Source: Chloroflexota bacterium (lineage in GTDB: Bacteria; Chloroflexota; Dehalococcoidia; Lucifugimonadales; Lucifugimonadaceae). From it: a stretch of DNA of 45,687 nucleotides. The translations under genes were made by a program, and so were the position numbers. Where the stretch lies: contig JAJCYY010000069.1 of assembly GCA_029262735.1 (NCBI GenBank), forward strand, positions 1 through 45,687, written 5' to 3'. Shown here piece by piece: positions 1 through 9,283 of the stretch. Under the pieces are notes generated by a model. It saw nothing but the letters and a program-made list of their open reading frames with translations, did no database searches and was not told where the DNA came from. Numbering within the stretch: position 1 is the stretch's first letter; each line of letters begins with the position of its first letter.

Positions 1-332
1 AAAAAGGGCAGGTGACTCTGACGCAAACAGTTGAGGAGGCGCTGGACGGTGCAGACGGCGTAATGACGCTTCGCATACAGAAGGAGCGGCAGGATGCTGG
101 GCACCTGCCGGATCTCAGGGAGTATTCGAGACGCTACGGGGTCAACCGAAAACGGCTTGCGCTGGCAAATGAAAACGCTCCGCTCATGCATCCGGGTCCG
201 ATGAATGAGGGCGTTGAGATCAGTTCAGACGTGGCACACGGAGCGCAATCGGTCATCGAAGAACAGGTCAAAAACGGTGTGGCCGTGCGCATGGCAGTGC
301 TGTACGCAATCTGCTCAAAGAATCGGGAATAG
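1..332 (+). CDS. pyrB: Aspartate carbamoyltransferase catalytic chain, C-terminal part
   Basis: The gene is cut by the left edge of the window; the reading frame is open from base 3 to the TAG at 330-332. It would condense carbamoyl phosphate with aspartate, the first committed step of UMP synthesis. The visible ~110 residues carry two hallmarks of the family's C-terminal (aspartate-binding) domain: LRIQKER, and [12 protein letters not shown] followed by a [15 protein letters not shown] helix, which is how catalytic chains normally end. It lies 9 bp upstream of pyrC and is the first visible gene of a pyrB-pyrC-carA-carB run. The N-terminal carbamoyl-phosphate site is outside the window, so integrity cannot be judged. 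Confidence 0.93.
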   Translation, partial: KGQVTLTQTVEEALDGADGVMTLRIQKERQDAGHLPDLREYSRRYGVNRKRLALANENAPLMHPGPMNEGVEISSDVAHGAQSVIEEQVKNGVAVRMAVLYAICSKNRE

Positions 333-341
333 CAGACGACA

Positions 342-1694
342 ATGGTTCAGAACAAGAAGGTCATAACAAACGGACGTGTCATCGACCCGGCTCAAGGGCT
401 AGATCGCGTCGCTGATGTGCTGGTCGCCGATGGCAAGATCGCTGAGATCACCGATGCGCCTCTCACGGAAGTTCCGGACGGATACGAGGCCATCGACGCG
501 TCAGGCCTTGTAGTCACCCCCGGTTTCATCGACCTGCACACACACCTGCGCGATCCCGGATATGAGTGGAAGGAGACGATCGGTTCCGGTACGGAGGCTG
601 CGGCTCGTGGTGGGTTCACGACGGTATCCGCCATGCCAAACACAGATCCTTGCCAGGACAACGCCGCTGTTGTGGACGATGTCACGCGTCGGGCGGCGAG
701 AGACGCTGTGGTCCGAGTGCTGCTGATCGGCGCGATAACGAAAGGACGCAAAGGCAAGACGCTCTCGCCAATGGGAGAACTTGCCGACGCGGGAGTGATC
801 GGCTTCTCCGACGACGGTGATCCTGTTTCAGACTCAAACATGATGCGGCAGGCCCTCAGCTACTCTTCCTCGCTCGGACTGCCGATCATCAATCACGCAG
901 AAGTGCACTCGCTTGTGCGCGGCGGTGTGATGAACGAGGGGCCAGTGGCTACCCGTCTCGGCCTGCCACCGGTCCCGGCAAGCGCGGAATCGGTGATGAT
1001 CGCCCGGGATATTGAGCTTGCGATGTTGACCGGTGGAAGGCTTCATGTGCCGCACGTCTCAACCGCGGCAAGTGTTGACTTGATCAGGGCTGCAAAGCAG
1101 CGCGGGCGAAATGTGACCGCAGAGGTCACGCCACACCATCTGACGCTGACCGACTCGTGGGTCTACGGACTGCGTGGGGAGGTTCCGGATGTTGTAACCG
1201 CGGTTGCGTATGACACGAACACGAAGGTGAACCCTCCGCTCCGTTCTGCCGAAGATGTAGCCGCGCTCAGAGCAGCAGTGGCCGACGGAACGATCGACAT
1301 CGTCGCCACTGATCACGCCCCGCACGCGGCGACAGACGAAGTCTGCACGTATGACGAGGCTGCTCACGGAATAAATGCGCTGGAGACGGCGTTTGGACAG
1401 GTTATGCAACTGGTCCACGAAGGTGTCCTTTCACTAAACGACCTGATCGCACTATTGACCTCGCGGCCCGCCGCCATCCTGGGTCGGAAAAGCGGAACCC
1501 TGGCAGCAGGCAGCGAGGCCGACATCGTCCTCCTCGACCCTGACGCCGAATGGATGGTGTCGCCGAACGATTTTGCATCCCTGAGCCGAAACACGCCGCT
1601 TGCCGGAGCAACACTGCGAGGGCGAGTCGTTCAGACCATTTATGGCGGGCTGTCCGTCTGGGACAGCCGTTCGGTTGCAGCAGTCACATCGTGA
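342..1694 (+). CDS. pyrC: Dihydroorotase, multifunctional-complex type
   Basis: A 450-residue amidohydrolase that cyclises N-carbamoyl-aspartate to dihydroorotate in pyrimidine synthesis. The metal-binding DLHTHLRDPG (His-x-His) lies near residue 62. Later metal ligands are visible in INHAEV, HVPHVST and ATDHAPH (catalytic Asp). The length (about 430-450) and the DLHTHLRDPG form fit class I bacterial dihydroorotases. The ATG at 342 begins 9 bp after the pyrB stop, so the two are probably translated from one mRNA. The C-terminus SEADIVLLDPDAEW is the usual small beta-sandwich. No missing residue was noticed. Confidence 0.95.
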   Translation: MVQNKKVITNGRVIDPAQGLDRVADVLVADGKIAEITDAPLTEVPDGYEAIDASGLVVTPGFIDLHTHLRDPGYEWKETIGSGTEAAARGGFTTVSAMPNTDPCQDNAAVVDDVTRRAARDAVVRVLLIGAITKGRKGKTLSPMGELADAGVIGFSDDGDPVSDSNMMRQALSYSSSLGLPIINHAEVHSLVRGGVMNEGPVATRLGLPPVPASAESVMIARDIELAMLTGGRLHVPHVSTAASVDLIRAAKQRGRNVTAEVTPHHLTLTDSWVYGLRGEVPDVVTAVAYDTNTKVNPPLRSAEDVAALRAAVADGTIDIVATDHAPHAATDEVCTYDEAAHGINALETAFGQVMQLVHEGVLSLNDLIALLTSRPAAILGRKSGTLAAGSEADIVLLDPDAEWMVSPNDFASLSRNTPLAGATLRGRVVQTIYGGLSVWDSRSVAAVTS

Positions 1695-1746
1695 ACTTCC
1701 CAGCGCCATCAGGCCGTTCTACCGTTCTTCGGAGGATAAGCAGACA

Positions 1747-3033
1747 GTGACAGACAGTCGTGGTCCGGTGAGACTCGTGCTTGAAGACGGTTCTTCATAT
1801 GAAGGAGTTCGGCTTGGCGCGGCCGGAGATACCACGGGCGAGGTGGTCTTCAACACCTCGATGACCGGATACCAGGAGATGCTGACAGATCCGTCATACG
1901 GCGGCCAGATACTGGTCCCGACGTATCCGCTGATCGGGAACTACGGCGTGAATTCCGCCGACATGGAGTCCCGCCGTATACAGGTGCGCGGCTTCGTTGT
2001 GCGGGAAGATTGCGATCGACCGAGCCATTCGCTCTCGCAGGGCACAATCCATGACTACCTCGTTGACAACGGAACTGTCGGGATTTCCGGTGTCGACACC
2101 CGCGCGATCACGAGAAAGCTCCGTTCAAGCGGAGTGATGATGGGCATCATCACATCGATGCCTCCGCAAGAGGCGCTGGCCGCGCTGGGTTTGGCGCCAC
2201 GCTATGGCGAGTTCGATGTTGTCCACGATGTCAGTACTCGAGAGACGTATCACTGGGGCGGTGACGCAGGTGAGAGATCACGGGCATTCGGAGATCTGAA
2301 GAGCAGGGCGTGGCGCTCTCGAGAACACTGGTCTGAAGCGGAAGACGGTCTTGCAGCGCTAAACGGAGTATCTGCTGAAGTTGCCGCATCACCGTCGTCG
2401 GTAGCCGAGTCGGGTGCTGACAAAGGCCGGAATCAGCTGCGGATTGTCGTCAACGACTACGGCGTGAAGCTAAACATCCTGCGGTCGCTGCGTGCCCGCG
2501 GTTGCGATGTGACAGTTGTCAGCGACAACGCAGACGCACAAGAGATCCTGGCGCTAGAGCCGGATGGAGTTCTGCTCTCGCCCGGCCCCGGAGATCCTGT
2601 CTTCTTATCGTCTGCAGTGGAGACGGCGAAGAAGCTCATTGGCACCGTTCCGTTGATGGGCATCTGCCTCGGTCACCAGGTCGTCGCCCGGGCGTTGGGG
2701 GCCGACACCTTCAAGCTGCACTTCGGACATCGCGGCGGAAACCAGCCTGTGAAGGACCTTGAGTCTGGTCGCGTCTACATCACTGCGCAAAATCACGGCT
2801 ACGCAGTTGACGCAGAGCGGGTGCCTGCCGAGCTGAATGTGAGCCATGTCAACCTGAACGACGGCACCGTTGAGGGGCTTCGCCATGCGACGTTGCCTGT
2901 GATGACTATCCAGTACCACTCAGAGGCATCGCCCGGCCCGCACGATAGCGAATACCTGTTCGACCGGTTCGTTGACATGGTGAGAACGAACTCGCCTCAC
3001 CGAGCGATCACTGCAGGTCGGTCCGCAGACTGA
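1747..3033 (+). CDS. carA: Carbamoyl-phosphate synthase small (glutaminase) chain
   Basis: Releases ammonia from glutamine and channels it to CarB for carbamoyl phosphate, used for pyrimidines and arginine. I start it at GTG 1747 because GGAGG at 1731-1735 is correctly spaced and the protein then begins at the usual VRLVLEDGSSYEG; the frame is open further upstream, into pyrC. The N-terminal CarA domain covers about residues 5-165. The class I amidotransferase domain covers about 231-415, with catalytic Cys307 in GICLGHQ and His391/Glu393 in YHSEA. At 428 residues it is longer than the usual 360-380. The excess is a hydrophilic linker at about residues 171-228 between the two domains, rich in Ser, Ala and Glu. 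Confidence 0.94.
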   Translation: MTDSRGPVRLVLEDGSSYEGVRLGAAGDTTGEVVFNTSMTGYQEMLTDPSYGGQILVPTYPLIGNYGVNSADMESRRIQVRGFVVREDCDRPSHSLSQGTIHDYLVDNGTVGISGVDTRAITRKLRSSGVMMGIITSMPPQEALAALGLAPRYGEFDVVHDVSTRETYHWGGDAGERSRAFGDLKSRAWRSREHWSEAEDGLAALNGVSAEVAASPSSVAESGADKGRNQLRIVVNDYGVKLNILRSLRARGCDVTVVSDNADAQEILALEPDGVLLSPGPGDPVFLSSAVETAKKLIGTVPLMGICLGHQVVARALGADTFKLHFGHRGGNQPVKDLESGRVYITAQNHGYAVDAERVPAELNVSHVNLNDGTVEGLRHATLPVMTIQYHSEASPGPHDSEYLFDRFVDMVRTNSPHRAITAGRSAD

Positions 3034-3100
3034 ATACAGCACCGTTTCACACCCAACTGAATCTCCAAGCAATCCCCAACCGGAACTCTGTAATACCTGA

Positions 3101-6100
3101 ATGACCACTTCCGAACGCCTGAAAAAAGTCCTCGTCATTGGCTCCGGTCCGATCATCATCGGGCAGGCGGCCGAATTCGACTATGCCGGTACACAAGCCT
3201 GTAAATCGCTCCGAGAAGAAGGTATCGAGGTCGTTCTCGTTAACTCGAACCCTGCGACGATCATGACCGACGAGGACGTTGCAGACCGCATATACATCGA
3301 ACCGCTAACCGTTCCCGTGCTCGAGCGGATCATTGAGCGTGAGCGGCCGGACGGCATCCTCGGCACTCTTGGCGGCCAAACGGGACTGAACCTGGCGGTC
3401 GAACTGGACAAGGCAGGAGTGCTGGCAAAGTACGATGTGAAGGTTCTCGGCACACCGATCTCCAGCATCGAAAAGGCAGAAGATCGTGACCTGTTCAGGG
3501 AGCTGATGTCACAGCTTGGCGAGCCGGTTCCACCGTCTGAGGCGGTCGAGAATGTCAGCGACGCAATAGAAGCTGCTGACAAGATTGGATATCCGGTCGT
3601 CGTCAGGCCCGCATACACGCTCGGCGGCACAGGCGGCGGGGTTGCCCATGATGAATCACAACTCAGGCGGATTGCCCAGTCCGGCATCTCCGCTTCGCGT
3701 GTCGGGCAGGTACTGATCGAAAAATCGCTACTCGGCTGGAAAGAGGTCGAGTACGAGGTAATGCGTGACGGCGCGGGCAACGTCATCACAATTTGCAACA
3801 TGGAAAACCTGGACCCGATGGGCGTCCACACCGGGGACTCCATCGTCGTCGCGCCGAGCCAGACGCTCAACGATAAGGACTATCAGCGTCTTCGCACCGC
3901 ATCGCTGAACATCATCACCGGCCTCGGAATCCAAGGTGGATGCAACGTTCAACTTGCCTACCGCCCCGGCTCAGAAGTTGCCGCGACGCTTCCCCCCATA
4001 GAAGACGACGGCCCGATGTACTACGTCATCGAGGTGAATCCCCGCGTTAGCCGCTCATCAGCGCTGGCATCGAAGGCGACCGGATATCCCATCGCCAGAG
4101 TTGCAGCCAAGATCGCGCTTGGCAAGACGCTTGACGAGATATCGAACGCGGTTACGCAGAAAACCACTGCGGCGTTCGAGCCGGCACTGGACTACTGCGT
4201 GGTCAAAATTCCGCGCTGGCCGTTTGACAAATTTCCAACCGGCGATCGCTCACTTGGCACGCAGATGAAGGCTACGGGCGAGGTGATGGCGATCGACCGC
4301 GGCTTCGAAGCAGCTCTCCAGAAGGCCGTCAGGTCGCTGGAAAACGGGCGCGGCTCGCTGCGCTGGGAAGACCCGGCATGGGCAGATGAGGGACCGCCTG
4401 ATCTCGAGGCGGACGACGATCGAATCTGGAAGCTGATGGCTGCGATACGACGCGGCAAGACCGCCGAAGATGTGTCGCGGTCGACCGGGATCGACCCGTG
4501 GTTCACCCGTGCGCTTGACCGAATCGTCCAGATGGAGCGGCGCCTGTTGGCCGAGGACCTCACGCCTGCGCTGATGCGCGGCGCCAAGCGGCTCGGCTTC
4601 CCTGATGCGCAGGTCGCCACGCTCGCTGACCGGTTACCGGAACAGGTGCGGGATCTGCGCCGCGAGTGGGGAATCATCCCTGTCTACAAGATGGTGGACA
4701 CATGCGCCGGTGAGTTCGAGGCCGTCACACCGTACTTTTATTCGACGTATGAGCAGGAGAATGAGGCACTGCCGGGCACCGGCGAATCTGCGATTGTGCT
4801 GGGCAGCGGCCCGATCAGGATTGGCCAGGGAATCGAGTTCGACTACTGCTCAGTCCATGCGGCGTGGGCGCTGCAAAAATCGGGCGTGAACGCCGTGATG
4901 ATCAACTCCAACCCGGAGACGGTCTCGACGGACTTCGACACATCCGACCGGCTGTATTTCGAACCGTTGGATGAAGAGAGCGTGCGCGACATCATCGAAA
5001 ACGAAGGTGGCGCGGGAGCACAAAACGCGGCTGGCTCGGAGCCAACCGAAGATGTGCCGTCCGCCAATCTGCCTCCGTCCATGGTGCAGTTCGGCGGTCA
5101 GACAGCGATCAACCTGTCACAGGCGCTGGGAGTCGCCAATCTGCCAGTGCTGGGGTCAGACCCTTCCGTGATCGACGCTGCGGCTGATCGCGGCCGTTTC
5201 GAAGAGATTGCGACGCGCAACGGTTTGCCACAGCCTCCGGGAGGCGTCGCCCGTAACGCCGAGCAGGCTCTGCAGGTCGCGTCGAACATCGGATATCCGG
5301 TACTGGTGCGACCTTCGTATGTGCTCGGCGGACGTGCGATGGAGATCGTTCAGAACTCCTCCGAGTTGGTGTGGTTTTTTGAGACTGCATTGGCAGCATC
5401 GCCAAATCAGACGGTGCTCATTGACCGATACCTGGAAGGCGTTGAGGTCGAGGTTGATGCGGTCTGTGATGGCGAAGAGGTGCTGATACCTGGAATCATG
5501 CAGCACATCGAGCGGGCAGGGGTCCATTCCGGCGACTCGATGGCCGTGTATCCAGCACAGTCTCTCACAGAGGCCGAGGTGGACACTGTTGTGGACTACA
5601 CGCGCCGGATTGGCCGCGCTCTCGGTATCAAAGGGTTGATGAACATACAGTTCGTCATCACCGGCGGAGGCGCCTACCGCGGGTTCGCCAGCCGCAAACG
5701 GTCACCCGCTGATGGCTCAGATGCGCCACCGGAGGTCTATATCATCGAGGTGAATCCTCGGTCTTCCCGCACCATTCCGTTCATCTCGAAGGTCACCCGC
5801 GTGCCGATGGTGAGACTGGCAGTTGAGGTCACGCTCGGAAAATCGCTTAAGGAAGCAGCGAGCGCCTTTGGGCTGAAGCCGGGACTCGCCCCGAAAAGGA
5901 ACCTGGTCGCAGTAAAAGCGCCAGTTTTTTCAATGTCGAAACTTGCCGGAGTAGACACGTTCCTGGGACCGGAGATGAAGTCGACTGGCGAAGTGATGGG
6001 CATCGACGAAGATTTCAATGGAGCGGTGGCGAAGGCTCTAATCGCGTCGAGCATGGACCTGCAGCCCTCGAGCAACATTCTCTTGAGCGTAGCCGACAAC

Positions 6101-6469
6101 GACAAAGTTGATGCGCCCGGTCTCGTGCGTGAGCTTCATGCTGCCGGATTCGGCATCTACGCTACGACCGGGACCTCGGCCATGATCCGCTCTCTCGGAA
6201 TCCCGGTGACGGAAGTTGAAAAACGCCTCTCCGGTGGAGGTCCGACAGTTGTCGACATCATCGAGGACGGCACGGTGTCTGCTGTGGTAAACACCGTGAC
6301 GGGTGACCGGCGAACCTTGCAGGACGGATTTCATATCCGGCGGTCAGCAGCTGAACGCCGCATTCCATGTTTCACTTCGCTCGACACCGCCCGCTGTGCC
6401 GTTGAAGCGTCGCACGGTGAAGAGCAGCCGTACAACATCCGCACGCTGGCCGAGTATCTGGAACAGTAG
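3101..6469 (+). CDS. carB: Carbamoyl-phosphate synthase large chain
   Basis: Makes carbamoyl phosphate from bicarbonate, ammonia and two ATP with CarA. The protein is 1122 residues with the expected duplicated architecture. The first ATP-grasp half starts KVLVIGSGPIIIGQAAEFDYAG. The second starts at GSGPIRIGQGIEFDYCS, near residue 568. Each half has the IEVNPR metal-site motif (VIEVNPRVSRSS and IIEVNPRSSRT). The MGS-like allosteric domain is the last ~140 residues (GFGIYATTGTSAMIRS). It is about 50 residues longer than the Escherichia coli protein because of short polar insertions, for example after DIIENEGG in the second half and before each IEVNPR. No strong Shine-Dalgarno precedes ATG 3101, 67 bp after carA. 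Confidence 0.96.
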   Translation: MTTSERLKKVLVIGSGPIIIGQAAEFDYAGTQACKSLREEGIEVVLVNSNPATIMTDEDVADRIYIEPLTVPVLERIIERERPDGILGTLGGQTGLNLAVELDKAGVLAKYDVKVLGTPISSIEKAEDRDLFRELMSQLGEPVPPSEAVENVSDAIEAADKIGYPVVVRPAYTLGGTGGGVAHDESQLRRIAQSGISASRVGQVLIEKSLLGWKEVEYEVMRDGAGNVITICNMENLDPMGVHTGDSIVVAPSQTLNDKDYQRLRTASLNIITGLGIQGGCNVQLAYRPGSEVAATLPPIEDDGPMYYVIEVNPRVSRSSALASKATGYPIARVAAKIALGKTLDEISNAVTQKTTAAFEPALDYCVVKIPRWPFDKFPTGDRSLGTQMKATGEVMAIDRGFEAALQKAVRSLENGRGSLRWEDPAWADEGPPDLEADDDRIWKLMAAIRRGKTAEDVSRSTGIDPWFTRALDRIVQMERRLLAEDLTPALMRGAKRLGFPDAQVATLADRLPEQVRDLRREWGIIPVYKMVDTCAGEFEAVTPYFYSTYEQENEALPGTGESAIVLGSGPIRIGQGIEFDYCSVHAAWALQKSGVNAVMINSNPETVSTDFDTSDRLYFEPLDEESVRDIIENEGGAGAQNAAGSEPTEDVPSANLPPSMVQFGGQTAINLSQALGVANLPVLGSDPSVIDAAADRGRFEEIATRNGLPQPPGGVARNAEQALQVASNIGYPVLVRPSYVLGGRAMEIVQNSSELVWFFETALAASPNQTVLIDRYLEGVEVEVDAVCDGEEVLIPGIMQHIERAGVHSGDSMAVYPAQSLTEAEVDTVVDYTRRIGRALGIKGLMNIQFVITGGGAYRGFASRKRSPADGSDAPPEVYIIEVNPRSSRTIPFISKVTRVPMVRLAVEVTLGKSLKEAASAFGLKPGLAPKRNLVAVKAPVFSMSKLAGVDTFLGPEMKSTGEVMGIDEDFNGAVAKALIASSMDLQPSSNILLSVADNDKVDAPGLVRELHAAGFGIYATTGTSAMIRSLGIPVTEVEKRLSGGGPTVVDIIEDGTVSAVVNTVTGDRRTLQDGFHIRRSAAERRIPCFTSLDTARCAVEASHGEEQPYNIRTLAEYLEQ

Positions 6470-6608
6470 ACGGAAGCATCCTTCTTTGCTGCTGCGATCA
6501 CCCGGGACGGCTGTTGGCATATCCTGTAGTCGACCTTTCGACAGCAATTACTGATTCAGCCAGATTAGGATTTGCTAGTCAGGTGGAATCGTATATTCTT
6601 CGTGAACA

Positions 6609-7856
6609 ATGCTGAATGCAGCCATAATCCCTTCTAACGATGGCGATTCCCAGAGCGATGGGCCAACAGATGTGGGAAGAATGACCGATTGCTCGCAGCG
6701 AATAGGGTTCTGGCGAATAACTCAATACGAGATTGCCGAAATCGTTTTTCTGAGCACGGTTCATCGATATGTAATTTCCGATCTGGTTGAGAAGTGGCTG
6801 GCCTGGCGTGTTCGATGGATTCCGCTCGTTCCCATTGTTGCAGCAGCCTTCTGGTTGGCCGCCTACATCGTGCCGGTGGCTCTGTCATCTGGAAGTGAGC
6901 GTTCAGAGGAGGGCATTCATTCGCCACTGAAATTGGGAATAACGCCGCTGAACGTGACCATTCTGATCGTAAGCGGTGGCATTTATGCCTCGGCAGGATT
7001 TTTGAGATCGGTCGTTGACCGTAGAATGGCTGGCTCGATGGCCAGTTCCTTCGATTCAACCATGGCCGACATCACGAACGATTTCTCACAACACAACGGC
7101 ACATTTCGTATTGCGATTGTTGCCGTGGCGGTGAGCGTTCTGATCGTCCTCTTCGTGGGAGGAACACAAGAAGAGGCGCTGTGGTGGAAGCGCCCCGCAG
7201 TTCACGCGCCGCTGGCAGTGATCGGCATGTCAATTTCGGTATTCGCCGCCGCATTCGCTGTCTTGCGGACTATGCATGTCGGTCGTGTTATTAGTCGTCT
7301 TATCGATAGCAGCCCGCCAGCGGCCCGTCAAAAGTCAGCGGACGCAGAAGACTTCTATTCAGCGGCGACTCTTCACTACGGATTTAGCGCCGGTCTCGCG
7401 GTGTTTGCCGCACTTCACCTGGGTGTCTTGTTTCTATTACAGGACCGTGAATGGGGCACTCAAAACGATGCCGCAAGGGTGAGCAATCTTTGGGTGACCA
7501 TTGGTGCCGTTGTGATCTACTTTCTTCTGGTGCTGTTCGTCCTACTATTACCGATGATCCGACAGTGGAGAACGTTGCGGTGCTGGCGTAGACATTTCGT
7601 CAGCACCCTCAACTGGGCAGAGGACAACACCGCGCGGCAGATTGAGAAAACCTCCCGCGATATTGGCGAGGTTAATGACCAGGCGCGGAATCTGGTCAAT
7701 ATTGCCACCAGCCGCACACTGCTCGAATCACGACGGCCAGTATGGCCCGTTCCGATCGCGAAAATGCGCGCCGTTTATGCAGTGGCAACATTGGTCGCAC
7801 CACTGGCATTCAAACTCAGAGATTTTATTGGTCAGAACTCAGGGAGCGTGGGATGA
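6609..7856 (+). CDS. Multi-pass membrane protein of unknown function
   Basis: I do not recognise the family. The 415-residue product has about six predicted membrane helices (residues ~71-93, 113-133, 167-185, 199-220, 258-277, 293-316). It begins with a ~65-residue polar N-terminus and ends with a charged, probably helical stretch (338-365) and a weakly hydrophobic C-terminus. No catalytic motif is visible. Start ATG 6609 lacks a clear Shine-Dalgarno, but a TATATT at 6592-6597 eleven bases upstream would suit a short or absent leader. The stop overlaps the next gene's start (ATGA at 7853-7856), so the two products are probably coupled and may form one membrane complex. Confidence 0.75.
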   Translation: MLNAAIIPSNDGDSQSDGPTDVGRMTDCSQRIGFWRITQYEIAEIVFLSTVHRYVISDLVEKWLAWRVRWIPLVPIVAAAFWLAAYIVPVALSSGSERSEEGIHSPLKLGITPLNVTILIVSGGIYASAGFLRSVVDRRMAGSMASSFDSTMADITNDFSQHNGTFRIAIVAVAVSVLIVLFVGGTQEEALWWKRPAVHAPLAVIGMSISVFAAAFAVLRTMHVGRVISRLIDSSPPAARQKSADAEDFYSAATLHYGFSAGLAVFAALHLGVLFLLQDREWGTQNDAARVSNLWVTIGAVVIYFLLVLFVLLLPMIRQWRTLRCWRRHFVSTLNWAEDNTARQIEKTSRDIGEVNDQARNLVNIATSRTLLESRRPVWPVPIAKMRAVYAVATLVAPLAFKLRDFIGQNSGSVG

Positions 7857-8440
7857 ACGACACATCGTCTGAACAACAGGATTCAACGTGGCTCGACAGG
7901 GCGTTCGAGAAGTTTGTCCGATTCATCGAAGGCTGGGACGAAGGCTTCTGGCTGATAGTCGCAGTTGTCGTGATCGCCATCTATGTTCTGAGCGGTACCG
8001 TTTTTCCTTCAGATTGGAACACCGGCCCTCGTTGGACGGACCTCTACATCGCCGCGATCGGCTTCGTGCTCGGACATCTGTTCTGGACGCACGCGGAGCC
8101 GGGCAACTGGTTCGGAGCCAAAGCGGTCCGGAAAACGAGTGAAAAATCGAGCTCTGGAATTTCGTCCTTTTTCATATGGATACACGACCACACCTATGCG
8201 CCGCTTTACAAAAAATTTGGTGGCCGTCCGTGGACCCGCATTAGCCAAGACTCGATTGAGTCCAAGCAAGCCGCATGGATATTCGGCACCGCGGCGGCGA
8301 CCATCGCGTTGGAGTGGATCTGGGGAGCGAGAAGTACGGACATCCTGGCTCTTTCGTTCGGGATGATCCTGGGCAGGGTGTTCTGGACATCTGGAGGAGC
8401 TACGACGCGGCGGGACCGTACCGGAGAAGCTGCACACTAG
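7853..8440 (+). CDS. Small membrane protein with an internal repeat, coupled to the upstream gene
   Basis: Family not recognised. Start ATG 7853 overlaps the preceding stop as ATGA, the classic translational-coupling arrangement; a longer open frame upstream is ignored for that reason. The 195-residue product has about four membrane segments (31-50, 63-80, 138-157, 161-178). The second and fourth helices end in near-identical motifs, VLGHLFWTHAEPG (73-85) and ILGRVFWTSGG (172-182), which suggests an internal duplication of a two-helix unit. The 58-residue segment between the halves is polar. The last 4 bp overlap the end of the convergent methyltransferase gene (CTAG at 8437-8440). Confidence 0.72.
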   Translation: MNDTSSEQQDSTWLDRAFEKFVRFIEGWDEGFWLIVAVVVIAIYVLSGTVFPSDWNTGPRWTDLYIAAIGFVLGHLFWTHAEPGNWFGAKAVRKTSEKSSSGISSFFIWIHDHTYAPLYKKFGGRPWTRISQDSIESKQAAWIFGTAAATIALEWIWGARSTDILALSFGMILGRVFWTSGGATTRRDRTGEAAH

Positions 8441-9201
8441 GGCTTCCGCATAATCAGCAGTTCTCTGTGCTCGTTGGTGACGATGCCGTTCGGCGTGCCC
8501 AGCCGGTCAAGTATCTCCAGCACCGTCTCAGCATCCCGTTCAATGTCAAAGTCCTGCGGAACCGGGATCTTCTGCAGCCAGTACAGCAACGACGCCGCAT
8601 CGCCGAACATATATGGAATGTCGTACTCCTGGTGCCGGAGCACCTTGTAGCCGCGTGAGGAAAGCACTTCAAAAGTCCTGGGCAACATCATCTCTTCAGG
8701 CCACGGCGGCAAAGGCCCCCGAGCTTCTGCAAACGCCGCGATGATCGCCCTCGTGTTCTCTTTCCCGACCTGCTGCGTGATGAACACTCCACCCGGCGCA
8801 AGAACACGGTCGATCTCCTCCGGGAACAGAGAAGCCTGCCTGTTCAAGACGGCGTGGAACGCTTCGCTCGGCGCAGGCACCGCGTGAGCCGATGCGCGGG
8901 TGAAGTGCACTCGCATCCGCAGCTTCATAGCTAACGCCAGACGCGCCCTCTGTACGCGCTCCTTCGACACGTCGACTCCGATGCCGCGTGCAAAACGGTC
9001 AGCGAGCGATGCGAGAATTCGACCGTCGCCACACCCCATGTCAAGGACAGATTCCTGACCCGTAAGGAACTCGCTGACGACATCGGCGTACTGCCACGGT
9101 GTTTCGGCGCGCCGCGTCTTCAGTTGCAACAGGTCCCAGCCCCGCCAGTCGGCTGTCAGGGCAGCAAGCCGCTTGATTTCGCCCACCGAGTGTTCTGTCA
9201 T
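8437..9201 (-). CDS. Class I SAM-dependent methyltransferase
   Basis: Rossmann-type methyltransferase of about 254 residues. Motif I reads VLDMGCGDGRIL, and an acidic residue at the end of beta-2 lies in GIGVDVSKERV. A post-motif segment APGGVFITQQVG follows strand 4. The substrate is not evident: the N-terminal helix with LLQLKTRRAETPWQYADVV and a C-terminal YMFGDAASLLYWLQ segment resemble methyltransferases annotated only as small-molecule or RNA type. I use ATG 9201; a TTG at 9216 preceded by AAGG is an alternative that adds five residues. It is divergent from the dehydrogenase at 9284 and converges, with a 4-bp overlap, on the membrane gene ending at 8440. Confidence 0.85.
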   Translation of the reverse strand: MTEHSVGEIKRLAALTADWRGWDLLQLKTRRAETPWQYADVVSEFLTGQESVLDMGCGDGRILASLADRFARGIGVDVSKERVQRARLALAMKLRMRVHFTRASAHAVPAPSEAFHAVLNRQASLFPEEIDRVLAPGGVFITQQVGKENTRAIIAAFAEARGPLPPWPEEMMLPRTFEVLSSRGYKVLRHQEYDIPYMFGDAASLLYWLQKIPVPQDFDIERDAETVLEILDRLGTPNGIVTNEHRELLIMRKP

Positions 9202-9283
9202 CCGCTGTGTGCTCAACGCGCCTTACCTTTGCCGTAGAATCCGCGCACAATTTTCACACGGCTCGCTAACAAAGAAGGTTTAG

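Noticed and set aside
1600..1746. Upstream extension of carA into pyrC
   Set aside because: GTG 1747 has a GGAGG and matches the family start; the extension is only an open frame.
6565..6597. Promoter before the membrane gene at 6609 (TTGCTA/TATATT)
   Set aside because: The spacer is only 14 bp and the -35 match is poor; noted in the gene entry but not called.
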